Source: Streptomyces toxytricini (GTDB lineage: Bacteria; Actinomycetota; Actinomycetes; Streptomycetales; Streptomycetaceae). From it: 64,000 nt of DNA. Position 1 is the first letter of the stretch. The number at the start of each line of letters is the position of its first letter. The stretch spans positions 77,778 to 141,777 of the forward strand of contig NZ_BMTY01000003.1 of the NCBI RefSeq assembly GCF_014649915.1, given 5' to 3'. The translations under genes and the position numbers were made by a program. The notes below the pieces were generated by a model, which saw nothing but the letters and a program-made list of their open reading frames with translations, had not been told where the DNA came from and did not search any database. Of the stretch, positions 15,774-31,569 are shown piece by piece.

Positions 15774-16055
15774 GTGACGGACGCCCTGGGCTCCATCGAC
15801 AAGCCTGACGCCGAGGACGAAGCCCGCGAGAAGAAGGCCCGCAAGGGCGGCAAGCGCGGCAAGAAGGGTCCTCTGGGCCGGCTCGCGCTCTTCTACCGCC
15901 AGATCGTCGCGGAGCTCCGCAAGGTCGTCTGGCCCACCCGCAAGCAGCTCTCGACGTACACCACCGTGGTGATTGTCTTCGTCGTCATCATGATCGGTCT
16001 GGTGACCGTGATTGACTATGGGTTCCAGGAAGCCATCAAGTTCGTCTTCGGCTGA
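15774..16055 (+). CDS. secE: preprotein translocase subunit SecE
   Basis: 93 residues, GTG start. A charged Lys-rich N-terminus (KKARKGGKRGKKG) is followed by the conserved cytoplasmic amphipathic helix (FYRQIVAELRKVVWPTRKQ) and one membrane span (about 67-87). SecE clamps SecY in the plasma-membrane translocon. nusG follows after 84 bases. Confidence 0.95.
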   Translation: MTDALGSIDKPDAEDEAREKKARKGGKRGKKGPLGRLALFYRQIVAELRKVVWPTRKQLSTYTTVVIVFVVIMIGLVTVIDYGFQEAIKFVFG

Positions 16056-16139
16056 TCCCCGCGGAGGGCGGCGCCTTGATGGGTGCCGCCCCTTTTCGCA
16101 TGTTCCACCACCTTTTGTATCCAGGAAGAAGCAGCCACC

Positions 16140-17012
16140 GTGTCTGACCCGAACCTGAACGCGAGCCACGACTCCGTCGAGTCCGTCGAGGACGAGCTCG
16201 ACACCGTCGAGGCGGCAGACGCTGTGGAGCCGGACGAGGCCGAGCTCGCCGGCGCCGAGGACGCCGCGCTGCACGCCGAGGACGAGGTCGAGGCCGACGC
16301 CGAGCACGAGGACGCCCCGGCCGAGGACGCCGAGGTCGAGGCCGCCGACGCCGAGGCCGAGGAGGCCGACGCCGAGGCCGAGGAGGCCGAGCCCGTCGAC
16401 CCGGTCCAGGCGCTCCGCGACGAGCTGCGCCTGCTGCCCGGCGAGTGGTACGTCATCCACACCTACGCGGGCTACGAGAAGCGCGTGAAGGCCAACCTGG
16501 AGCAGCGCGCCGTCTCGCTGAACGTCGAGGAGTTCATCTACCAGGCCGAGGTGCCCGAGGAAGAGATCGTCCAGATCAAGAACGGCGAGCGCAAGAACGT
16601 CCGGCAGAACAAGCTGCCCGGCTACGTGCTCGTCCGCATGGACCTGACGAACGAGTCCTGGGGCGTCGTCCGCAACACCCCCGGCGTCACCGGCTTCGTG
16701 GGCAACGCCTACGACCCGTACCCGCTGACCCTGGACGAGATCGTCAAGATGCTCGCCCCGGAGGCGCAGGAGAAGGCCGCCAAGCAGGCCGCCGAGGAGG
16801 CCGGGCTGCCCGCGCCGGCCGTCAAGCGCACCATCGAGGTCCTCGACTTCGAGGTCGGCGACTCGGTCACCGTCACCGACGGCCCGTTCGCGACCCTCCA
16901 GGCGACGATCAACGAGATCAACCCGGACTCGAAGAAGGTCAAGGGCCTCGTCGAGATCTTCGGCCGCGAGACCCCGGTCGAGCTGAGCTTCGACCAGATC
17001 CAGAAGAACTGA
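16140..17012 (+). CDS. nusG: transcription termination/antitermination factor NusG
   Basis: 290 residues, longer than the ~180 of enteric NusG because residues 1-95 form an acidic Glu/Asp/Ala-repeat extension, common in actinomycetes. The NGN domain starts at [16 protein letters not shown]; the KOW domain near the C-terminus has [16 protein letters not shown] and [17 protein letters not shown]. It binds RNA polymerase and links to Rho or ribosomal S10. GTG start with AGGAAG upstream. Confidence 0.95.
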   Translation: MSDPNLNASHDSVESVEDELDTVEAADAVEPDEAELAGAEDAALHAEDEVEADAEHEDAPAEDAEVEAADAEAEEADAEAEEAEPVDPVQALRDELRLLPGEWYVIHTYAGYEKRVKANLEQRAVSLNVEEFIYQAEVPEEEIVQIKNGERKNVRQNKLPGYVLVRMDLTNESWGVVRNTPGVTGFVGNAYDPYPLTLDEIVKMLAPEAQEKAAKQAAEEAGLPAPAVKRTIEVLDFEVGDSVTVTDGPFATLQATINEINPDSKKVKGLVEIFGRETPVELSFDQIQKN

Positions 17013-17035
17013 TCTTCTGAACCACAGCTTCCGGA

Positions 17036-17071
17036 CAGGTCAGACAGCCCCCTCGGGGCTCGTCTGACCTG
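17036..17071 (+). terminator. nusG terminator
   Basis: 16-bp stem with one bulge: CAGGTCAGAC-AGCCCC / GGGGCT-C-GTCTGACCTG (17036-17051 with 17055-17071), followed by CTCGGTTTC. Confidence 0.65.
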
Positions 17072-17177
17072 CTCGGTTTCGAGCCCCGCACCGATACCCG
17101 TTATCGTGGTGCGGTATGCCTCCATCCGGATGACCGGATCGGCGGCGAAAAACTCTCACTAGGACCCGGAGAGAGCA

Positions 17178-17612
17178 ATGCCTCCCAAGAAGAAGAAGGT
17201 CACGGGGCTTATCAAGCTCCAGATCAACGCCGGTGCCGCCAACCCGGCCCCGCCGGTCGGCCCCGCGCTGGGTCAGCACGGCGTCAACATCATGGAGTTC
17301 TGCAAGGCCTACAACGCCGCGACCGAGTCGCAGCGCGGCATGGTCGTGCCGGTGGAGATCACGGTCTACGAGGACCGCACCTTCACCTTCGTGACCAAGA
17401 CCCCGCCGGCCGCGCGCCTCATCCTGAAGCACGCGGGCGTGGACAAGGGCTCCGGCGAGCCGCACAAGACCAAGGTCGCCAAGCTGACGGCCGCCCAGGT
17501 CCGCGAGATCGCCGAGCTGAAGATGCCCGACCTCAACGCCAACGACATCGACGCCGCCATGAAGATCATCTCTGGCACCGCGCGCTCGATGGGCGTCACG
17601 GTCGAGGGCTGA
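17178..17612 (+). CDS. rplK: 50S ribosomal protein L11
   Basis: 144 residues. Typical [32 protein letters not shown]-terminal segment and the C-terminal 23S-binding domain ([14 protein letters not shown]...). Binds the GTPase-associated centre, the thiostrepton target and a RelA activation partner. ATG with GGAGAG upstream. Followed by rplA; in this operon L1 commonly autoregulates translation. Confidence 0.96.
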   Translation: MPPKKKKVTGLIKLQINAGAANPAPPVGPALGQHGVNIMEFCKAYNAATESQRGMVVPVEITVYEDRTFTFVTKTPPAARLILKHAGVDKGSGEPHKTKVAKLTAAQVREIAELKMPDLNANDIDAAMKIISGTARSMGVTVEG

Positions 17613-17701
17613 ACAGCCCCCTTCCCGCACCACCAAGTGGCAGGGCCAAGCGCTGGCCCGGACCACGACTCCATGCCTGAAGCGAAAAAACAGGAGCAGA
17701 A

Positions 17702-18430
17702 GTGAAGCGCAGCAAGACCCTCCGCGCTGCGGACGCCAAGGTCGACCGGGAGAAGCTGTACGCCCCGCTCGAGGCCGTCCGTCTCGCCAAGGAGACGTCC
17801 GCCACCAAGTTCGACGCCACCGTCGAGGTCGCCTTCCGCCTGGGTGTTGACCCGCGCAAGGCCGACCAGATGGTCCGCGGCACCGTGAACCTCCCGCACG
17901 GCACCGGTAAGACCGCCCGGGTCCTGGTCTTCGCGACCGGTGACCGTGCTGCGGCCGCGACTGCCGCCGGCGCCGACATCGTCGGCGACGACGAGCTGAT
18001 CAACGAGATCGCCAAGGGCAACCGCCTGAACGAGTTCGACGCGGTTGTCGCCACCCCGGACCTCATGGGCAAGGTCGGCCGCCTCGGCCGCGTGCTCGGT
18101 CCCCGTGGCCTGATGCCGAACCCGAAGACCGGCACCGTCACCATGGACGTCGCCAAGGCCGTCACCGAGATCAAGGGCGGCAAGATCGAGTTCCGTGTCG
18201 ACAAGCACTCGAACCTGCACTTCATCATCGGCAAGGTCTCCTTCTCCGATGAGCAGCTGGTCGAGAACTACGGTGCGGCCCTGGAGGAGATCCTCCGCCT
18301 GAAGCCGTCCGCCGCGAAGGGCCGCTACCTGAAGAAGGCCGCCCTGACCACCACCATGGGCCCCGGCATCCAGCTGGACCCGAACCGCACCCGCAACCTC
18401 CTCGTCGAGGAGGACCCGGCCGCGGTCTGA
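17702..18430 (+). CDS. rplA: 50S ribosomal protein L1
   Basis: 242 residues, GTG start after CAGGAGC. Conserved [18 protein letters not shown] segment (about 133-150) and the L1-stalk binding fold are intact. Usually represses its own operon by binding the L11-L1 mRNA leader. A strong terminator follows at 18476-18515. Confidence 0.96.
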   Translation: MKRSKTLRAADAKVDREKLYAPLEAVRLAKETSATKFDATVEVAFRLGVDPRKADQMVRGTVNLPHGTGKTARVLVFATGDRAAAATAAGADIVGDDELINEIAKGNRLNEFDAVVATPDLMGKVGRLGRVLGPRGLMPNPKTGTVTMDVAKAVTEIKGGKIEFRVDKHSNLHFIIGKVSFSDEQLVENYGAALEEILRLKPSAAKGRYLKKAALTTTMGPGIQLDPNRTRNLLVEEDPAAV

Positions 18431-18475
18431 GCCTGACGGCTCCGGGCCGCAATGCGGCCCGCCAGTGGCACCTTG

Positions 18476-18515
18476 AACGGGCCCTCCGCCCCCTCACCGG
18501 GGCGGAGGGCCCGTT
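18476..18515 (+). terminator. rplKA terminator
   Basis: 17-bp perfect stem (18476-18492 with 18499-18515), followed by CCCTTTTCC: a classical strong terminator. Confidence 0.85.
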
Positions 18516-18641
18516 CCCTTTTCCGGCTGTTCGATCCCTGTGCGAGGAGTGTCATACGCGTGGCGTAGAGTCACTGCTGTCTCGCGGCCGGTGCGACAGG
18601 CCCGCGAGACGACGATCACTGCATCAGGGGTGGGGAACGAG

Positions 18642-19499
18642 ATGAACGCGTACCGCAAGAAGGCCGCCGGGGCGGTCCTGGCCGCCGTGCTGCTGGCCGG
18701 CGGCGCCACGGCGTGCGAAGACGGCAAGGGCGCCGGAGGCGCCGGGAAGGAGGGCGCCGCGGCGGCGCCCTCCCCGGCCGCGCCGAAGCCGGCCGAGGTC
18801 ACTCCGGCGGCCTTCCTGGAGCAGACCAAGGCGAAGGCGGCGGAGATCACCTCCGTCCGCTACACCATGGCGGGCACGGCCGGGGGGCAGACCATCTCCG
18901 GCGAGGCCTCCATGCGCCTGAAGCCCACCGCGGCCATGGCCATGAAGATGGCGAACCCGCAGAAGCCCGGCGAGAGCGTGGACATCCGCCTCCTCGACGG
19001 CGCCCTGTACCTCGGCTCCGAGGGCAAGTACCTGAAGTTCGACCTCAAGTCCCTCGACCCGGAGGCGGCCAAGAAGCTCGACCGGCTCGGCGGCGCCCAG
19101 CAGGGCGAGAACCCGGGCGACAGGGCCGGCGACATGAGCGCCGCCAAGGACCTGAAGAAGGTCGGCGAGGAGACCGTCGACGGCCAGAAGACCACCCACC
19201 TCAGCGGCACCGTCACGCTGGACGAGCTGCGCGCCGCCTCCGCCGCGGGCACGCCCGAGGCCAAGGAGCGGCGGGGCAAGAACCTTCAGGCGCTGGAGGC
19301 CCAGGGCATCAAGAGCCTGGCCATGGACATCTGGATCGACGAGAACCACCAGACCAGGCAGTTCCGCACCCGCGGCGAGGGCACCGAGGGCCCGATGGAC
19401 ATCACCGTCAAGTTCCTCGACGTCAACAAGCCGGTCGACATCGCGGCCCCGCCGGCCGACCAGGTCGTGGACCTCGCCCAGCTGGCCCAGGAGGGCTGA
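18642..19499 (+). CDS. LppX/LprAFG-like secreted lipoprotein
   Basis: 285 residues. Lipoprotein signal peptide: basic start NAYRKK, hydrophobic core, lipobox LAGGATAC with the lipidated Cys at about residue 25. An Ala/Gly/Pro linker follows. The mature domain (about 55-280) has the pattern of LppX/LprAFG/LolA-type half-barrels that hold lipids: [43 protein letters not shown]. Found between rplKA and rplJL in streptomycetes. Likely anchored outside the membrane; the ligand is unknown. A TAGAGT at 18566-18571 may be its -10. Confidence 0.8.
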   Translation: MNAYRKKAAGAVLAAVLLAGGATACEDGKGAGGAGKEGAAAAPSPAAPKPAEVTPAAFLEQTKAKAAEITSVRYTMAGTAGGQTISGEASMRLKPTAAMAMKMANPQKPGESVDIRLLDGALYLGSEGKYLKFDLKSLDPEAAKKLDRLGGAQQGENPGDRAGDMSAAKDLKKVGEETVDGQKTTHLSGTVTLDELRAASAAGTPEAKERRGKNLQALEAQGIKSLAMDIWIDENHQTRQFRTRGEGTEGPMDITVKFLDVNKPVDIAAPPADQVVDLAQLAQEG

Positions 19500-19575
19500 C
19501 GGGGCGCCCGTACGGGCCCCGCGCCGCCTGCGCCCGCCGTCGCCCGGCCCTGCCCGGGGCGGCGCCCGCAGGGAG

Positions 19576-19602
19576 CCCGGGAGGGCGATTTGCCCTCCCG
19601 GG
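19576..19602 (+). terminator. terminator-like hairpin overlapping the rplJ promoter
   Basis: Perfect 11-bp stem CCCGGGAGGGC / GCCCTCCCGGG (19576-19586 with 19592-19602). Its right half overlaps the rplJ -35 TTGCCC, so folding and promoter use share the same bases. Confidence 0.55.
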
Positions 19603-19619
19603 ACGCGGTCACGTACAGT
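19590..19619 (+). promoter_or_regulatory. rplJL promoter
   Basis: TTGCCC (19590-19595) and TACAGT (19614-19619) are separated by 18 bases, a good SigA/HrdB-type promoter. The transcript would start near 19626, giving a leader of about 210 bases. Confidence 0.65.
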
Positions 19620-19625
19620 TCCACG

Positions 19626-19836
19626 GAAGCCAAAGACCGCTGGTCGTTGCCGCGCCCGCAAGGGGGCGGTGGCCGAAGGATCCGCTGAAAGCGGGCGACC
19701 CGCGCAGGTGACTGTGGAAGGCTCCCAGGATTTCGATCCTGGTCGAGCGTTGCCCCGTGCGCCTGCGCCCGGGGCGCTTTGTTTTGTCCAGCCCCTTCTG
19801 CGCGGTCCTCATCACCCGGAAGGAGGCCGACGCTCT
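19626..19836 (+). ncRNA. candidate L10 leader of rplJL
   Basis: A ~210-base structured leader before rplJ. It contains several GC stems, and near its end a stem GCCCCG / CGGGGC (around 19751-19777) followed by CGCTTTGTTTTG, which looks like an attenuator. L10(L12) complexes repress rplJL translation through such a leader in many bacteria. I did not fold it, and boundaries are approximate. Confidence 0.5.
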
Positions 19837-20367
19837 ATGGCAAGGCCCGACAAGGCTGCCGCGGTAGCCGAGCTGGAGGACATGTTCCGCAGCTCGAACG
19901 CCGCTGTGCTGACCGAGTACACGGGGCTCACCGTTGCGCAGCTCAAGACGCTGCGCCGTTCGCTCGGTGGGAACGCCCAGTACGCCGTGGTGAAGAACAC
20001 GCTGACCAAGATTGCGGCCAACTCGGCCGGGATCACCGCGCTGGACGAGCACCTTGCTGGTTCGACCGCGGTCGCCTTCGTCACCGGTGACCCGGTGGAG
20101 TCGGCGAAGGCTCTGCGTGACTTCGCCAAGGACAACCCGAAGCTCGTCATCAAGGGCGGTGTCCTTGACGGCAAGGCGCTGTCCGCCGACGAGATCAAGA
20201 AGCTTGCGGACCTCGAGTCCCGCGAGGTTCTGCTCGCCAAGCTGGCCGGTGCCATGAAGGGCAAGCAGTCCCAGACTGCCGCGCTCTTCCAGGCGCTGCC
20301 CTCGAAGCTCGTCCGCACCGTGGAAGCGCTTCGTGCCAAGCAGGACGAGCAGGGCGGTGCCGAGTAA
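19837..20367 (+). CDS. rplJ: 50S ribosomal protein L10
   Basis: 176 residues, ATG with GGAAGGAGG upstream. RNA-binding N-terminal domain ([31 protein letters not shown]) and the C-terminal helix that carries L7/L12 dimers. Forms the ribosomal stalk base; usual autoregulator of its operon. Confidence 0.96.
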   Translation: MARPDKAAAVAELEDMFRSSNAAVLTEYTGLTVAQLKTLRRSLGGNAQYAVVKNTLTKIAANSAGITALDEHLAGSTAVAFVTGDPVESAKALRDFAKDNPKLVIKGGVLDGKALSADEIKKLADLESREVLLAKLAGAMKGKQSQTAALFQALPSKLVRTVEALRAKQDEQGGAE

Positions 20368-20478
20368 TTCGGCTCGCGCATTGATCCGCGCCGCCTAGTG
20401 CGCGGGTCGTAGCGGGCCGTTACGCCCGCCTTTCGATACATCTCGGCACCAGCCGAATTAGTGGAAGGATCGCCCATC

Positions 20479-20865
20479 ATGGCGAAGCTGTCTCAGGACG
20501 ACCTGCTCGCTCAGTTCGAGGAGATGACCCTCATCGAGCTCGCCGAGTTCGTGAAGGCCTTCGAGGAGAAGTTCGACGTCACCGCCGCCGCCCCGGTCGC
20601 CGTTGCCGGCATCGCGGGCCCGGGTGCCCCGGCCGCCGAGGCCGTCGAGGAGAAGGACGAGTTCGACGTCATCCTCACCGGCGCCGGCGACAAGAAGATC
20701 CAGGTCATCAAGGTCGTGCGCGAGCTGACCTCCCTGGGTCTGAAGGAGGCCAAGGACCTCGTCGACGGCACCCCGAAGCCGGTCCTCGAGAAGGTCAACA
20801 AGGAGGCCGCTGACAAGGCCGCCGAGGCCCTCAAGGGCGCCGGCGCCTCCGTCGAGGTCAAGTAA
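20479..20865 (+). CDS. rplL: 50S ribosomal protein L7/L12
   Basis: 128 residues. N-terminal dimerisation domain, Ala/Pro hinge (about 35-57) and C-terminal factor-binding domain with [40 protein letters not shown], which recruits EF-G/EF-Tu. GGAAGGA upstream of the ATG. Separated from rpoB by a hairpin and a new promoter. Confidence 0.97.
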   Translation: MAKLSQDDLLAQFEEMTLIELAEFVKAFEEKFDVTAAAPVAVAGIAGPGAPAAEAVEEKDEFDVILTGAGDKKIQVIKVVRELTSLGLKEAKDLVDGTPKPVLEKVNKEAADKAAEALKGAGASVEVK

Positions 20866-20893
20866 CACCCCGGGGCCCCTCAGGGCCCCTGCC

Positions 20894-20925
20894 AAGGGCG
20901 ATCACCCGCACGGGTGGTCGCCCTT
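20894..20925 (+). terminator. terminator/attenuator after rplL
   Basis: 14-bp stem with one G-T pair (20894-20907 with 20912-20925), without a long T-run. It probably lowers read-through from rplJL into rpoBC. Confidence 0.65.
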
Positions 20926-20939
20926 CGGCGTACCCGCGG

Positions 20940-21220
20940 CGCCTGATTTGCCCAGCTCCCGTGGGGGAGTAGGGTGATCATCGTTGCCCCGTGCCGGGTG
21001 TCCGAGATGATCCGCACGGAGCAGGGGGCCTTGACGAACGGCACGCGGCGCGCAATTCTCAGGACCGTCGCCAGCTCGATCCGCGGTCCGGGGCACCGGT
21101 CGGGGATCCGAGGCATGGATCGACTACGAAGAGGGCAGTACTGATACGCGCTCTGTGTACGAGAGCCGCGGCGTTGATCTACAAGGGGAAGGCCTGTTGC
21201 CGGTTGCCGGAAACCTGGTC
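20940..21220. other. long leader/intergenic region before rpoB
   Basis: The full gap 20866-21409 has no gene. Beyond the terminator, I see only weak dyads in 20940-21220 and no RNA gene. It probably holds regulatory sequence for rpoBC. Confidence 0.4.
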
Positions 21221-21249
21221 TGGACATCAGTGAGCCGAGTGGCTACACT
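21221..21249 (+). promoter_or_regulatory. rpoBC promoter
   Basis: TGGACA (21221-21226) and TACACT (21244-21249) with 17-base spacing. Predicted start near 21256, giving a leader of about 154 bases before the rpoB TTG. Confidence 0.55.
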
Positions 21250-21409
21250 GACCCTTTGCGCTGCCTGTTAGCTGCCCCCTGCCCGTCGCCAGGGGCATGC
21301 CCACGCTTGAGCACACACGATTGATACGCCCTGACCTGGGGTTTTGGTCTATGTGTCAGCTGGGACCGGTACGCGCGTAGTGAGTCCGAGCCCTCGGAAG
21401 GACCCCCTC

Positions 21410-24892
<3,483 letters not shown>

Positions 24893-24899
24893 CGGGCCT

Positions 24900-24928
24900 G
24901 GCCGGGGCTCCCGCGAAGAGCCCCGGCC
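24900..24928 (+). other. hairpin between rpoB and rpoC
   Basis: Perfect 11-bp stem GGCCGGGGCTC / GAGCCCCGGCC (24900-24910 with 24918-24928). No T-run, so an mRNA-processing or stability element is more likely than a terminator. Confidence 0.5.
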
Positions 24929-24988
24929 GTCCCCGGGACCGTTCAGACCATGATTGAGACACGACCCCGAAAGAGGGATTGACGCACA

Positions 24989-28888
<3,900 letters not shown>

Positions 28889-28906
28889 GTCGGACACGAG
28901 CAGTAA

Positions 28907-28944
28907 CCGCAGGGCGGTCACCCGAGAGGGTGGCCGCCCTGCGG
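28907..28944. terminator. bidirectional terminator between rpoC and the conflict-type operon
   Basis: 17-bp stem (28907-28923 with 28928-28944, one G-T-type pair) closed by a GAGA tetraloop. It lies between convergent rpoC and the minus-strand protease gene and should stop both transcripts. Confidence 0.8.
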
Positions 28945-28955
28945 CGCGTTGCGGC

Positions 28956-29909
28956 TCATAGGTGTGCCTGGAGATGGTGCAGCCGAGTCCGGTAGTCGGG
29001 GTGGTCGGACAGCAGCCGCGCGGCCAGACCGGATGGCGCCGCGGGGTGCGGGCCGGCCGCCTCGGCGTTCATGTGCTCGTACAGGGTGAGGGCCAGCGGG
29101 TGCCCGAAGCCGAGGCGGGCCGCATGCGCGTCGGCTCGCAGCTCGGCCCGCCGGCGGACCGCCGCCGTCAGGTAGGGCGCGGCCACGAGGAGCAGCGGCA
29201 GCCCGTACGTGGCCTGCAGCGTGACGAGAGCGAGGTACCCGGTGATCACCGCCACCGTGGCCAGGGTGGCCACGGAGCACCCGCGCGCGCTCCTGAGCAA
29301 GGGAGGCGCGGCACGGTCGAGGGAACGTCGGAGCAGGCGCCAGGGAGCCGCGTACCACCAGGCCAGCATCCCCGCCCATGCGTGTCCGTTCGTGTGGTGT
29401 CCCAGCTCGTGTGCGAGGACTGCGGCCAGTCGGGAGGCCGGCAGCTCGTGAAGCGCCCGCCTGGTCACGGCGACGATGTGGCCGGCGGCGGCGAACGCGT
29501 TCAGGTCGTCGCTTTCCTCCACCCACAGCTCGTACCGCCGGCCGTCCACTCCGGCGCGGGCCGTGACCTCGTACCAGACGGGAGCCAGGATCCTGAACTC
29601 TTCGGGTAGTGGGTGGTGCAGGCGGAGTACGTGCCGAGCGAGGAGCCGCTCGGACGGCCGGTGGAAGGCCAGCACTCCGGATGCCGCCCAGAGAACGGCG
29701 GCCGGCCAGGCGGGAACACCCAGCCAGGGTTCCACCACCGCTGCCGCCGCCCCTACAAGGACCATGCTGACCAGCAGTGACGGAAGGTGCAGAACCAGGC
29801 CCAGCCAAACGGTCCGGTCCGCACGGCGCTGGCTGGCCCGGTAGGTGACGCGCGTACCGGGGCGTTTGATGTGGGCGAGGTCGTCGGGCGGTGTGGGCGT
29901 GTCGTCCAT
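28956..29909 (-). CDS. M48-family integral-membrane zinc metalloprotease
   Basis: 317 residues from the ATG at 29907-29909; earlier in-frame sequence is Arg-rich and unlikely. Zinc motif HELGH (H167, E168, H171), with the third ligand probably E256 in ELRAD, the M48 (HtpX/Ste24-like) arrangement. Membrane segments at about 35-57, 64-82 and 213-250 place the active site near the membrane. Last gene of the six-gene operon; 26 bases after the PycTM-like gene. M48 enzymes degrade membrane proteins or mature peptides. Here it may act as an effector, or turn over the membrane effector; both are inference. Confidence 0.85.
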   Translation of the reverse strand: MDDTPTPPDDLAHIKRPGTRVTYRASQRRADRTVWLGLVLHLPSLLVSMVLVGAAAAVVEPWLGVPAWPAAVLWAASGVLAFHRPSERLLARHVLRLHHPLPEEFRILAPVWYEVTARAGVDGRRYELWVEESDDLNAFAAAGHIVAVTRRALHELPASRLAAVLAHELGHHTNGHAWAGMLAWWYAAPWRLLRRSLDRAAPPLLRSARGCSVATLATVAVITGYLALVTLQATYGLPLLLVAAPYLTAAVRRRAELRADAHAARLGFGHPLALTLYEHMNAEAAGPHPAAPSGLAARLLSDHPDYRTRLHHLQAHL

Positions 29910-29935
29910 GCGAGGTCTCCGGGTCCAGGAGTGGA

Positions 29936-30430
29936 TCAGCCGAGGAACAGGGCGGTGGGGAGCAGCAGTGCGCCGGAGCCGTATGCCGCCAGGCCGACCC
30001 GGATCCACTGGTGCTTGCGGACTGCGATCAGGCTGTTGGCGGCAAGGGCGGCGCGTACGGCGCTTCCGGGGTCTCGATCGGTGTCGGCGAGAGCGTCGGC
30101 GAGTCGGCCTTGCCGGTCCGCGGCCCATATGTCGCCGAAGTAGGCCAGCGGGCTTCCCTCATGCCAGTCGGAGCGCAGCGACCGCGGCATGACGGCGAGC
30201 AGCAGAGCCAGCAGGGCCAGCCCGAGGGCTGCTGCTCCCGCCCACCACAGCGTCATTCCGACTGCCGAGAAGGAGCCGGGGGAGCGGTGTGGTCCGGGCA
30301 CTTCCCCACCGATCACTCCTGCCGTCATGCCCAGGGCCCCGACGAGCAAGGCGGCCTTGCTGTCGGCCCGGGCGATCTCGACGCGGAGGTCGGCCAGCAG
30401 GCGGGCCGCTGAGTCGTCCGCGGCGCTCAT
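29936..30430 (-). CDS. PycTM/DUF5706-like membrane effector
   Basis: 164 residues. An N-terminal amphipathic helix (LLADLRVEIARADSKAALL) leads into membrane span 1 (about 27-44) and span 2 (58-81). A cytosolic stretch with PLAYFGDIWAADRQGR and another helix follows, then span 3 (about 146-163). This arrangement and the ARADSKA and PL.YFG motifs match the Pycsar effector family PycTM (DUF5706), whose members damage the membrane after cyclic-nucleotide signalling. ATGA overlap with the upstream SPFH-like gene. In Pycsar the effector is triggered by cCMP or cUMP; the nucleotide here is unknown. Confidence 0.75.
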   Translation of the reverse strand: MSAADDSAARLLADLRVEIARADSKAALLVGALGMTAGVIGGEVPGPHRSPGSFSAVGMTLWWAGAAALGLALLALLLAVMPRSLRSDWHEGSPLAYFGDIWAADRQGRLADALADTDRDPGSAVRAALAANSLIAVRKHQWIRVGLAAYGSGALLLPTALFLG

Positions 30431-31557
30431 CGGGACGTACTCGAAGAAGCGGGCGGCTCCGGAGGCAACGGCGGCAACGGGGGAAGCCAGGCAGACAGGT
30501 CCGCCGCCGTCGGCTGCGGAGGAAGGGGCGGGGACCCGGGTTCGGCGACGGCGTCCCGTGCGGCCGGACCGGCAGGCTTCTCCACGTCCGGCTCATCGGT
30601 GACGTGACCGAAGACGGCGTTGAACGCGTCGAGAGCGCGCTGTCGCGGGCCTTCGAGTTCGAACGGCTCGGTACCGGTCTTGTTCAGCATTTCCTTGATG
30701 AGGCTCATCTGGGCGCGAAGACGCTCGCGCTGGTCATCGCGCAGACTCTGCATGGCCTTCGCCGAGTCCTCCGGGTGCTGCGCCACGTGCAGGGCCCAGG
30801 CGTCGACCCCGCCGGCGCCGAGGTACTCGCGGTAGAAGTCGATGCGCTGGGCCTCGTACTTCTGCATGGCCAGTCGGTGCCGGTGCTGCGCCTCTTCGCG
30901 GGCGGCCTTTTCGAGGTCGGCGGCAGCACCGCTCTGCTGCGCCAGGATCTCCTCGGCGGTGGCGTGTTCGATCGCCTGAAGGCGTCGGGCGTGGGCGATG
31001 TTCTCCTGGTCACGGCGAAGCCGAACGCTCCAGACGGCACGCAGCCCTGCCTGCTCACCCAGCGGCTTGCCGTCGCGTAGGGCTGCCGTCACCGCGGTCT
31101 CGGCGCCCGCGCTGTCGGTGATCGCAAACCCGCGGGTCGCCGGGCGGGCGGCCTCTTCCAGTTCGCCCAGCAGTAGGCGGGGGACGTTCCGGTGCCCGCT
31201 GCGCACGAACCGGATTGGGTCGGTGACTTGCCAGTCGAGTTCCACGGTGGCGTCGAACTCGTGGGCGTCCTGGGAGCTGGGCAGGGCGATGCGGGTGCGC
31301 ACGGGGTGAATGCCCAGGTCAACCTCGTACATGGCCGTGTAGCGGCGGAGGACGCGCCGGGGTCGGTGGGGCGGGTGGAAGACCTCGAAACCGCCCTCCC
31401 TCGTGGTGTAGACGAGGGCTTGATCGATGCCGGGCGGTGGGCCGCCCGGCAGCCCCAGCACGCCGATCTGGTGTACGGCCAGGACCGGGTCCTCCAGCAG
31501 CGTGTGCCGGTCGGCCTGCTGCCTCCAGTCAGTGGAGTGGTACGTCGGCCTCCCCAT
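30427..31557 (-). CDS. SPFH/band-7-like coiled-coil protein
   Basis: 376 residues without a membrane span. Residues about 45-190 resemble an SPFH/prohibitin domain (VDLGIHPVRTRIALPSS, FDATVELDWQVTDPIRFV, VRLRRDQENIAHARR). Residues about 195-260 form a charged coiled coil, typical of the oligomer-forming stalk. The C-terminus (about 330-376) is Pro-rich (PPLPPQPTAADLSAWLPPLPPLPPEPP). GGAGG precedes the ATG. SPFH proteins build ring or cage scaffolds that recruit membrane proteases, which suits the downstream M48 gene; that partnership is inferred. Confidence 0.7.
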   Translation of the reverse strand: MGRPTYHSTDWRQQADRHTLLEDPVLAVHQIGVLGLPGGPPPGIDQALVYTTREGGFEVFHPPHRPRRVLRRYTAMYEVDLGIHPVRTRIALPSSQDAHEFDATVELDWQVTDPIRFVRSGHRNVPRLLLGELEEAARPATRGFAITDSAGAETAVTAALRDGKPLGEQAGLRAVWSVRLRRDQENIAHARRLQAIEHATAEEILAQQSGAAADLEKAAREEAQHRHRLAMQKYEAQRIDFYREYLGAGGVDAWALHVAQHPEDSAKAMQSLRDDQRERLRAQMSLIKEMLNKTGTEPFELEGPRQRALDAFNAVFGHVTDEPDVEKPAGPAARDAVAEPGSPPLPPQPTAADLSAWLPPLPPLPPEPPASSSTSR

Positions 31558-31569
31558 GTGCGCCTCCTG

